Assembly: GCA_041666125.1 (NCBI GenBank)
Contig: JBAYHN010000001.1
Span: 1-40,629 of the forward strand
DNA from: JBAYHN01 sp041666125
GTDB taxonomy: Bacteria; Patescibacteriota; Gracilibacteria; UBA1369; UM-FILTER-53-11
DNA: 40,629 bases
Direction: 5' to 3'
Part shown: piece after piece, positions 24,150 through 32,100 of the stretch
Numbering within the stretch: position 1 is the first letter of the stretch
How the letters are laid out: every line of letters starts with the position of its first letter
The notes under the pieces: model-generated
What the model was told of the DNA's origin: nothing
Database searches by the model: none
The model's input: the letters and a program-made list of their open reading frames with translations, nothing else
Translations under genes and position numbers: made by a program

Positions 24150-24236
24150 ATGCAAACGAAAAACATCCCCTGTTTCCTATCAGTTAATCGAAACTGCTGG
24201 ACGGAAGGTAAAAACGCACCTTATTGGCTTAAATAA
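24150..24236 (+). CDS. Possible 28-residue leader peptide upstream of tyrS
   Basis: ATG 24150 to TAA 24236 encodes a short peptide with one Tyr and two Trp near its end (TEGKNAPYWLK). It lies on the predicted tyrS leader transcript, just before a terminator-like hairpin. It has no family and may be chance. Confidence 0.2.
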   Translation: MQTKNIPCFLSVNRNCWTEGKNAPYWLK

Positions 24237-24258
24237 CGCACTTTCAACATAGGACTGT

Positions 24259-24282
24259 CACCTGAAAAATCAAGTGTTTTTT
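24259..24282 (+). terminator. Weak terminator-like hairpin in the tyrS leader
   Basis: CACCTGA and TCAAGTG pair with one mismatch around AAAA and are followed by six T. It stands 31 bases before tyrS and could either end the short upstream transcript or work in attenuation. Confidence 0.4.
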
Positions 24283-24297
24283 ATTGTACAAGTTTAG

Positions 24298-24303
24298 TAT
24301 GAT
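24298..24303 (+). promoter_or_regulatory. -10 box close to tyrS start
   Basis: TATGAT lies 10 bases before ATG 24314, so a transcript started here would have a leader of about 4 bases. No clear -35 is visible. Confidence 0.4.
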
Positions 24304-24313
24304 GTTACTGTTT

Positions 24314-25507
24314 ATGAAAAAAATAGATGCCATCACACAATTACTGACACGAGGGGTAGATGAGGTCATTGTGCGCACTGAATTGGAGAAGAAATTGCGC
24401 TCAAAAGATAAGATCAAATTGTACTTGGGAATTGACCCAACCGGCTCACGTTTACATTTGGGGCATGCCATTGCGCTGCGCAAGTTGCAAAAATTCCAGG
24501 AGCTTGGCCACAATGTAGTGTTTTTGATTGGCAGTTTTACCGCGCTTATTGGTGACACTTCAGACAAAAATTCACAAAGGCCACCAATGACACAGGAGCA
24601 AATTGAAGAGAATTTCCGCACTTACAAGGAGCAGGCCAGCAAAATTTTGGATTTTTCCAAAATAGAACTTCGTTACAACGGAGAATGGCTTTCTAAGCTG
24701 AATCTTAAAAATTTGATAGATTTGGCCAGCAAATTCACCGTTCAGCAGATGATTGAGCGCGAAATGTACCAGCGCAGAATTGCCGAGAGCAAGCCAATAG
24801 GTCTGCATGAATTTTTATATCCGCTTATGCAGGGCTATGACAGCGTTGCTATGAATGTTGATTTGGAAATTGGTGGAAGAGACCAGCTTTTTAATATGCT
24901 TGCAGGACGAACTCTTCAGAAAATAATAAATAATCGCGAAAAACATGTGCTAACGGTACAACTTCTGGAAGGAACAGATGGCCGAAAAATGGCCAAGACA
25001 TACGGAAATTTTATAAATGTTACCGATCCGGCAAACGAGCAATACGGCAAAATAATGTCTATTAATGACAGTTTGATAATGAGATATTTTGACCTATGTA
25101 CGGATATGAGTGTGGAAGAAATGAAGGAGATTGAGGCTTCTCTTAAGGCCGGAGAAAATCCAAGAAATGCGAAAATGAAGTTGGCGAGGGAAATTGTGAC
25201 TATGTATAACGACAAAGGAGCCGCATCTGCAGCTGAGGATGAATTCATACAGATTTTCCAAAACAAAGGTGCACCAACCGACATAGAAGAGAAAACATTG
25301 GATCAAAAATCGTGTGGAATATGCGAACTTTTGTTTGTTACGGGGCTTGCGGCTTCAAAGAGTGATGCAAGACGTTTGGTTGAGGGCGGGGGAGTAACAG
25401 TGGACGATAAAAAAATCACAGACTCAAAAGAAGTTGTTGAACTAAGCAAAAAAGGCGTGCTGGTGAAGGTTGGGAAAAGGCACTTTTTAAAGGTATTTGG
25501 TGGCTAA
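24314..25507 (+). CDS. tyrS: Tyrosyl-tRNA synthetase
   Basis: 397 residues, class I synthetase. The HIGH-type motif is HLGH (48-51) in 'GIDPTGSRLHLGHAIAL'; the KMSKS-type motif is KMAKT (225-229). 'EFLYPLMQGYDSVA' is a TyrRS signature, and a C-terminal S4 domain (about 335-395, 'ASKSDARRLVEGGGVTVDD') binds the tRNA. The sequence is closest to the TyrZ subtype. ATG 24314 gives the natural N-terminus; longer in-frame starts add an unrelated hydrophobic stretch. The stop TAA overlaps the recG start (TAATG), so the two are translationally coupled. Confidence 0.95.
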   Translation: MKKIDAITQLLTRGVDEVIVRTELEKKLRSKDKIKLYLGIDPTGSRLHLGHAIALRKLQKFQELGHNVVFLIGSFTALIGDTSDKNSQRPPMTQEQIEENFRTYKEQASKILDFSKIELRYNGEWLSKLNLKNLIDLASKFTVQQMIEREMYQRRIAESKPIGLHEFLYPLMQGYDSVAMNVDLEIGGRDQLFNMLAGRTLQKIINNREKHVLTVQLLEGTDGRKMAKTYGNFINVTDPANEQYGKIMSINDSLIMRYFDLCTDMSVEEMKEIEASLKAGENPRNAKMKLAREIVTMYNDKGAASAAEDEFIQIFQNKGAPTDIEEKTLDQKSCGICELLFVTGLAASKSDARRLVEGGGVTVDDKKITDSKEVVELSKKGVLVKVGKRHFLKVFGG

Positions 25508-27591
25508 TGTATAATGAGGCCGTGTTAAAGACTCCTTTAAATAAGGCCATAAAAACCACTGCTCAACATTTGCATAGGTTAAAAGAGATGGGGATTGAAT
25601 CTGTTGAGGATTTTTTGATGTATTTCCCAGCGAGGTACACGGACCAAAGCGAAGTTACCGACATAATAAATATAACTCTGGAAGAACAAATTACCGTGCG
25701 CGGAGAAATTAAAAGTATAAAAAGTTCGGCGGGTTGGGGCAGCAGGCGAATGTCGGTTACGAATGCGATTATTAGCGATAAAACAGGCAGCGTTGAGGCC
25801 GTGTGGTTTAATCAACCATATTTGGGCAAAATGCTTCTTAGGGGACAGGAGATTATGCTGCTCGGTAAAGCAAAATATGACATTAAGCGAAGTAAAATTA
25901 TTTTTAGAAGTCCGGTGGTTGAACAGGTAAAAGAGACGCAGATTCACACGGCGAGAATTGTACCTGTGTATCACGAAACGGGGCTTGGAGAAGAAACAAA
26001 AAGGCCCGGGAAAATTTCTTCCAAATGGATTCGCGAAAAACTTTTTCCACTTTTGCCGTTTACCAAGGATTTTCCAGAGTTTTTGCCGGAGGAATGTATT
26101 AAGAAATTTTCCCTAATGCAGTATCCGGAAGCCATTAAAAATGCACACTTCCCGGAATCCGAAGTGGCGCTTGAGAAAGCCAAAAAGAGGCTAAGCTTCG
26201 ATGAATTATTTTTACTTCAACTTGCCGCGCTGCATCGCAAACACATTTGGCGAAAAACAGCCGCACAGGCGCAAAAACAAATTCCGGCTAATTGGGATTT
26301 AATTAAAGAATTTACGCAGTCTTTACCATGGGCACTTACCAACGCGCAAAAAAAATCGGTTTATGAAATTATAAAAGACATGGAGCGGCCTTTTCCAATG
26401 TCCAGACTGCTGGAAGGAGACACCGGATCGGGCAAAACCGTCGTTGCACAGGCAGCCGTTTTACATGCAGTTAAAGCCAATTGGCAGGCTTGCCTACTTG
26501 CGCCTACGGAAATTTTGGCCAAGCAACATTTTAATAGTTTCGAGAAAAATTTATCGCAATTTGGAATAAAAACTCATTTACTGCTCGGTTCCATGACCAA
26601 CAAAGAAAAAAACGCGGTCATCGAACAATTAAAAAACGGTAAAATTCAATTTATTATCGGAACCCATGCGCTAATTCAAGAACGAATTTCTTTTAAAAAA
26701 CTTGGCCTGGCGATTATTGATGAACAGCACAGATTTGGCGTCAGACAGCGAGAAATCCTAAAAACTTTTGGCAGCCCACACATGCTTAGCATGACAGCCA
26801 CTCCAATTCCGCGAACACTCGCGCTGGTTTTATATGGCGACCAAGAACTTTCTATTTTGGATGAAATGCCGCCCGGCAGACAAAAAATAATCACACGCGT
26901 TGTGCCGGAAAATAAACGCGCCGAGGCCTACAAATGGATAGAAAAAGAAATAGAGAAGGGGAGACAGGCCTTTATAATATTCCCTCTTATAGAAGAATCA
27001 GAAGTTTTGGAAGTAAAAGCCGCAGTTTCGGAATTTGAGCGTTTGAGTAACGACATTTTTCCACATTTAAAAATCGGATTATTACATGGACGAATGGACT
27101 CCGAAGAAAAAGAAAGCACCATGCAGGCCTTTTCAAACGGCAAAATCCAGATTTTAGTTTCCACAGCAGTGGTAGAGGTTGGCGTGGATGTGCCAAACGC
27201 AACAATAATGATGATAGAGGCCGCAGAACGCTTTGGTCTGGCTCAATTACACCAATTTAGAGGTAGAGTGGGCAGGGGACACGAGCAATCTTATTGTTTC
27301 CTCTTCCCTACTTTACAAATCCCCCAGGTATTGCAAAGGTTAAATTCCTTGGTTAAATATGATTCCGGCTTTCAATTGGCTGAAGTAGATTTGCAACTGC
27401 GCGGACCCGGCGAAGTTTATGGAACCGCTCAAAGTGGAATTCCAGATTTAAAAATGGCAAGTTTGAGTGATTCGGAAACAATTAAATTAGCGCGCGACGC
27501 GGCGGATGAAATAATTGAAAAAGATCCGGATTTAATAAACCATCCAAAATTGTTGGAAAAAATTAGTGAACAAGTGATATTGACCGAATAA
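25507..27591 (+). CDS. recG: ATP-dependent DNA helicase RecG
   Basis: 694 residues. RecG reverses stalled forks and moves Holliday junctions. Visible parts: N-terminal helix and OB-fold wedge (about 1-160, 'YFPARYTDQSEV'), Walker A GDTGSGKT (304-311), DEQH box (405-408) in 'IIDEQHRFGVRQRE', MTATPIPRTLAL, and the C-terminal helicase end 'HQFRGRVGRG' with the RecG-specific QLRGPGEV motif. ATG 25507 overlaps the tyrS stop. An alternative GTG at 25522 stands exactly 6 bases after a TATAAT (25510-25515) lying in the first codons, so recG may also be made from its own leaderless mRNA five residues shorter. Confidence 0.96.
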   Translation: MYNEAVLKTPLNKAIKTTAQHLHRLKEMGIESVEDFLMYFPARYTDQSEVTDIINITLEEQITVRGEIKSIKSSAGWGSRRMSVTNAIISDKTGSVEAVWFNQPYLGKMLLRGQEIMLLGKAKYDIKRSKIIFRSPVVEQVKETQIHTARIVPVYHETGLGEETKRPGKISSKWIREKLFPLLPFTKDFPEFLPEECIKKFSLMQYPEAIKNAHFPESEVALEKAKKRLSFDELFLLQLAALHRKHIWRKTAAQAQKQIPANWDLIKEFTQSLPWALTNAQKKSVYEIIKDMERPFPMSRLLEGDTGSGKTVVAQAAVLHAVKANWQACLLAPTEILAKQHFNSFEKNLSQFGIKTHLLLGSMTNKEKNAVIEQLKNGKIQFIIGTHALIQERISFKKLGLAIIDEQHRFGVRQREILKTFGSPHMLSMTATPIPRTLALVLYGDQELSILDEMPPGRQKIITRVVPENKRAEAYKWIEKEIEKGRQAFIIFPLIEESEVLEVKAAVSEFERLSNDIFPHLKIGLLHGRMDSEEKESTMQAFSNGKIQILVSTAVVEVGVDVPNATIMMIEAAERFGLAQLHQFRGRVGRGHEQSYCFLFPTLQIPQVLQRLNSLVKYDSGFQLAEVDLQLRGPGEVYGTAQSGIPDLKMASLSDSETIKLARDAADEIIEKDPDLINHPKLLEKISEQVILTE

Positions 27592-27652
27592 ATAATTTGT
27601 TCATAAAAGTACATATAGAACGGGTTTAAAACGATGTAGTTGTCGGCTATTT

Positions 27653-27726
27653 GGGGGAAACGCCTATAAACGCGAGTTTAGCGAAAGGTGGCTTAGGCAA
27701 GCCCAGAACCCCACGTCCAGGCACCA
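27653..27726 (+). ncRNA. Candidate structured RNA ending in CCA
   Basis: Hand folding gives an outer GGGG/CCCC closing stem (27653-27656 with 27709-27712), a CGCCT/AGGTG stem enclosing a perfect TAAAC-GCGA-GTTTA hairpin with a GNRA tetraloop, and a second hairpin GGCTT-AGGC-AAGCC. The segment then ends 'gtccaggcacca'. It does not fold as a tRNA, since no matching acceptor or T arm exists. GC-rich against AT-rich flanks. Family unknown. Confidence 0.35.
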
Positions 27727-27754
27727 TATATACCCAGAAACACCCCCTATGCCG

Positions 27755-27780
27755 CTTTGCACAAGATATATTGTACAAAG
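27755..27780. promoter_or_regulatory. 26-base inverted repeat, possible operator
   Basis: CTTTGCACAA, six bases (GATATA), then TTGTACAAAG: ten-base arms with one mismatch, no T run after it, so it is unlikely to be a terminator. It lies about 95 bases upstream of the small membrane protein gene. Confidence 0.4.
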
Positions 27781-27875
27781 TACGAGACACCTAAAGAATG
27801 TTTATCCCCCGCCGCAATTTTTTATTAAAATTCGTGCTACACTTATCGTAGTATTTTTTTATTCACCACACTTTT

Positions 27876-28109
27876 ATGCACAACAATAAAGATTATTACA
27901 TTCAAAAATTAAAAATATTTTTGCTCGGCGCATTTATGGGCGTTGCCACCTACTTGGTCTGGCGAGGCGTGGAATATATGAATTACGGCAACTATATAAA
28001 TGGTGCAGCAGGGCTGATTTTAGGTGGAGGACTCGGGATTTTGGCCTTAGAGGAGCTCGTAGTTTTCTTTATAGACAGGTGCAAATGGACCTATAAAGAG
28101 GGGAAATAA
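27876..28109 (+). CDS. Small two-helix membrane protein
   Basis: 77 residues with two hydrophobic segments: about 11-30 ('LKIFLLGAFMGVATYLVWRG') and 42-65, the second glycine-rich ('GAAGLILGGGLGILALEELV'). Charged tails on both ends. No family is recognised. ATG 27876 sits about 26 bases after the expected transcription start of TACACT. No partner gene is apparent. Confidence 0.6.
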   Translation: MHNNKDYYIQKLKIFLLGAFMGVATYLVWRGVEYMNYGNYINGAAGLILGGGLGILALEELVVFFIDRCKWTYKEGK

Positions 28110-28236
28110 GCTTATTTGGGCCAAATTCAAGGCAGAGGAGTAGGCGTTTTTGGCTTAAGGAAGAGCAAAAAGCCACTTTTAGTAGGGGAATGGCTAAAAA
28201 AAATAAAAAAGACACACGTACTCTAACAAAAAAAGC

Positions 28237-28872
28237 TTATACCCTCCCCTGCTGCGCAATTTGTCTTAAACATTCAATGATTTGCGTAGGAGTTTTTTGA
28301 TCATAGTGCTTCATACAAACCAGATAAGCAATTGCTCTGCCAATAAGTGGATCATTCCATAACTGCTCATCGTTATAACCATCTTTTTTCCACAAATCTA
28401 TAAGCGTAATCCAATAACGCGCTAATCTCTGGCGAAGATCAATCAAGGATGGATCTTCAAATTCATTAAAACCGTCCAGCATATCGCAAAAAAATAGCAT
28501 CGCTCTATAGCTCGTTTTAGCATCTATTTTTTGACCATTTCTTTCATTCATCCAATCAGTTAATACTCCTTTAAGTATTGGCCTAAGAGCTACGCTACCC
28601 TCCATCCTAAGTGGTATTTGCAAACCTTTTCTTTCATAAAATTCCATAGAGCGCGAACAATCTCCATCAATAAATTCTCTCAAGTCGCGAGCCAAATCTT
28701 GTTTTAACTGTTGGTCTTGGCCTTCCCTGCCCCCCATCACAGCGCGCAATTGTTCACCAGATTCTTGTGTAATTCTTAATAATGTAGCTTGATCAATTAA
28801 ACCGGCTCTTAGCATTTCACGCACTAATTCCGCTGCAGCTTCCGGGGTTGGTGGTAAATCAATTATTCCCAT
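28237..28872 (-). CDS. Unknown 211-residue helical protein
   Basis: Soluble, mostly helical, no signal peptide. It starts 'MGIIDLPPTPEAAAELVREM' and contains a possible Cys pair far apart (C76, C128 by eye). No family is recognised. Two TATAAT boxes lie on the minus strand just before the ATG; the outer one (28884-28889, 11 bases away) is usable as a -10. It diverges from the giant protein gene at 29118. Confidence 0.65.
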   Translation of the reverse strand: MGIIDLPPTPEAAAELVREMLRAGLIDQATLLRITQESGEQLRAVMGGREGQDQQLKQDLARDLREFIDGDCSRSMEFYERKGLQIPLRMEGSVALRPILKGVLTDWMNERNGQKIDAKTSYRAMLFFCDMLDGFNEFEDPSLIDLRQRLARYWITLIDLWKKDGYNDEQLWNDPLIGRAIAYLVCMKHYDQKTPTQIIECLRQIAQQGRV

Positions 28873-28980
28873 ATTATATGGATATTATATGCGATTTCTA
28901 CATTTTGTCAATAATTACAGAAAAGGAACCAAAAACAGAACACTAAATGCCTTATTTGAGCCGAAATTTAGGGCAAAAAG

Positions 28981-29043
28981 TCTGCCCGGGCAGATGTATT
29001 TTGCAATAAATGGGGCAATTCGTCCAAATCCGCCCCGGGGCGG
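28981..29043. repeat. Two GC-rich perfect palindromes upstream of the giant gene
   Basis: TCTGCCCGGGCAGA (28981-28994) and CCGCCCCGGGGCGG (29030-29043), each 14 bases of perfect symmetry, in an AT-rich gap. There is no T run, so they are probably not terminators; they lie 18 bases or more upstream of the -35 at 29061. Confidence 0.6.
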
Positions 29044-29060
29044 CCATACTCCCCTACCTG

Positions 29061-29089
29061 TTGTTAAGGTTGGGATTTCGTGGTATAAT
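29061..29089 (+). promoter_or_regulatory. Promoter of the giant membrane protein gene
   Basis: TTGTTA (29061-29066), 17-base spacer, extended -10 TGG-TATAAT (29084-29089). The leader is about 22 bases. Confidence 0.75.
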
Positions 29090-29117
29090 TTACAGATAAT
29101 TCTACATAAAACTTCTT

Positions 29118-32100
29118 ATGGGAAATAGCACTCAATCAAACCAACAGCAGAAAAGTTCTTTGGAAGTAATGGGGCTAAAAGGCAAAGAAAAACCAAAAGA
29201 GCCAGAAATGACCGCCGCAACCGCCGCCGAAAGGCACGAAGCCGGCAGCATGGAAGCAAAAACAAAATCACTACGCGGACAGGCCGGAGTCTCTTTGGAA
29301 AATCTTGAACAACGAGCAAACGAACGCAATTATTCTGCAAAATCGGCGCAAGAAATTAATGGTATAAAACTAAATGAAAGTCCGGAAAAACAAAGAGACA
29401 GAATGGACTCTTTATACGATGTGTCAGCCATAATGCTGGCTAATCTTTTTTATCAATATCCAAATACAACAAAAGAACTTGATGTTGGAAATTTCGACAA
29501 TGTTGGACAGCTTGCATCTCATCTCGCAAAAATAAATCCGAGATCGGCCGAAAGCGCAGCATTATATAAATTAACCGAGCTCAGCAAAGATCCTAACAGT
29601 GAAGTTACAAAAGCAGTAAAAGCAGAATGGCCAAAACTTATTAGAACTGCGCAAGAAATGGGGCCACACATCAAAATGGCCATGGATTATAATCCAAATG
29701 AAAAACTAAAAGATTCTGAGAAATGGAGCGTAAAAGGATTCATCCATGATTATCCAAAAACCGCAGCAATATGCGGAATAGCAGGCGCAATCGGAGGATT
29801 TTTTGCAATACGTGGAATATGGAGATTATTTTCTAAATCTTCAGATAAAGCGGCTGCAGAACAAGCACCAGAAACGCCAGCAGCAGCGGAAGAAAAGGGG
29901 CTACTTGACTCTCTTACAGAAGCACCGAAAGGATTCTGGGGAAAGCTAAAATGGATACTTGGAGGAGGCCTAATATTGGCTGCGCTAGGCTCTATTTTAA
30001 AATTTGCCGGAGTTGGAGACTGGATTAAAAAAATAGGTGGATCTTTTAAGGACGGGCTAAGTTCACTTCTTGGCGAAGACGCGGAATTCAAAAAAGATAA
30101 AGAATTTTACAAACGCATGGCCAGCCGCATCGGAAAAGAAATGGTTGTGCCGGTTGATCCAAAATTTCTAGCGGAAAAAATTGGCCAGGAAAAATTTAAT
30201 GATTTTGCAGAAGACGATGGATGGTTTAAAGAAAATCTTGTTACTCCGGTCCTTGAAAGTGATGCCGTGGATGGTGTGGCAAAATATATGCCAGGCGTTT
30301 ACACAAGAGCACAGCGCAAACAGGCAGTCGCAGTACGAACTTATCTAAAAGGAACTGAGCGCCAAGCCATAATTTCTAAAATGACAATCACGGACGAAAC
30401 AACTGTCGTGCAAGTTTTGGCAAAAGTTGACGAAGAATTAAACAAAAAAGAGGGAATTGCTCCTACTACTCAAAAAAAAGAAGATGCAAAGGAAACTGCC
30501 CCGGCAGTAGCAGCCGGTGAAGTTGAACAAAAGTTACTCCCCTACCTCAAATCAAAATATGGGGAAATTTCACCAAATGAATTGAGAGATATTAGTACAC
30601 TTTCTTATGCTAACTTTACAAGCAAAACAACAGAACTGCTTGGAAAAGCCGGCGAAGTTGGTTCCGAACTTGGAGAAAAACTCGGCCTAACAAAAGCTCA
30701 AACTGTACAAGAAACGGCATTAAATAAGGCAAAAGATATAATGCGCAGATTTCTTGATGATAAAAAGTCAGAAATTGTCGCTTTGGGACTGCCAGCGAGC
30801 GCATCTATTGGCGCAGTATTAACAGGATTAGTAGCTTCGTGGCCAAACCCAGGAGAAAGCCCAACTGCAAATCCAGATGCAAGTGCGACGGCTACTGCAG
30901 TTGCAGCCGGAACTCTTGCCTCTACAGTTAAGGAAAATCCATTATCTAATGAAGACATAGAAGGCACCCAGGCACGTGACGAGGCCGCAACAGAATTGGA
31001 GCCAAGACAGCAAGAAGTATATATGCATCAAAGAAAATTACTGGCAGATTTAATAAAAGGAAACGAGTATGTAAAAAACGATAAAGCCGATGAACTTATT
31101 AAATGCGCAGAATCCGTAGCAAAAACCATTGGAAATGAAGCTCTAAAACTTCCAGAAGCTGACAAACGCAATGCGCGCTATGAAGTAGCAAACAGAATTG
31201 AACTAAAAATACGTCAGCTAAAGCAAAAACTGGCTGAACGCACTCAAAAAATAAGCGAATGGACCGCTGCAATTAAAGCAAAATCCCCTCTTGAAGAATT
31301 ATTTCTTCCAATAAAAACAGCAAATGACGAAGTGGCAGATTTATATAGCGAACTTGAAGGCATGTTGGCAGGCGAACGCAGCAATTTTGCAATGTTTGCC
31401 CCACTTGCAATGCAACTGGCAAGAATTTCATATATTCAACTGACATCTTCAGCCCAAAGAAAGGCTTATGTAAGGCAATATTATGGAATTCTCGGATTTC
31501 CAACCGCAAAGATTAATTCACTCATAAAAACGCTACAAAAATCACCAAAAGGAATTGCTTTGGCAGAAAGTAGGGTTGAATTGGGCCAAAGACGATTACA
31601 AGGAGACCTTGGCGGCGCTGATGTTTCCGGCGCAGGTAGTTTGGAACAGAGGGCAAATTTGGATACACCTCTAACAGGATTAAAAGACGACGGTAAGCAA
31701 GCTCGCGAAAGATATAATGCAGAAAAGACATTATTGACCCACGATGAAAAAATATTGGCGGCGGAAAGAGAATTGGAAAATTTAAAAGAAGAAGCAAGGG
31801 TTCTAAGAAAAGGTACAACATCAACCGACACGCTTACTTTAAAAAGCATAGAAAGCAAAATTGCCGCACAACAGGCAGAGATTAGGGGAATGACTCATCA
31901 ACGTATAAAACTGGAACACACAGCGTTGCAAGAAGCCTCAGACGAAGTGTACGGAAGATTAAGGACACAAGCTCCAGATCGTGCCCTAACAGCCCAAGAA
32001 TGGGCAGAAATGGATGATTTGGCAGAGCGAGGATCCAGACTCAATAGAGATCGTGTACGCATGGGAGAAGATGTACTTCAACAAATAAAAGAAGCCACAA

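Larger units (their letters stand above)
27592..27875 (+). other. 284-base gap: candidate structured RNA and an inverted repeat
   Basis: No supported coding frame. It holds the foldable element at 27653-27726, a near-perfect inverted repeat at 27755-27780, and an extended -10 (TGC-TACACT, -10 at 27838-27843) before the small membrane protein gene. Confidence 0.6.

Noticed and set aside
24244..24621. Minus-strand frame across the tyrS start
   Set aside because: It is the antisense of a well-supported tyrosyl-tRNA synthetase and has no family features or promoter.
27653..27726. tRNA, tmRNA, SRP RNA or RNase P RNA
   Set aside because: No T-loop consensus, no 5' acceptor complement, no SRP tetraloop motif and no RNase P conserved core can be found; hence only a generic structured-RNA call.
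28889..29128. 79-residue plus-strand frame upstream of the giant gene
   Set aside because: It runs through both palindromes and the promoter of the giant gene and has no protein-like pattern.
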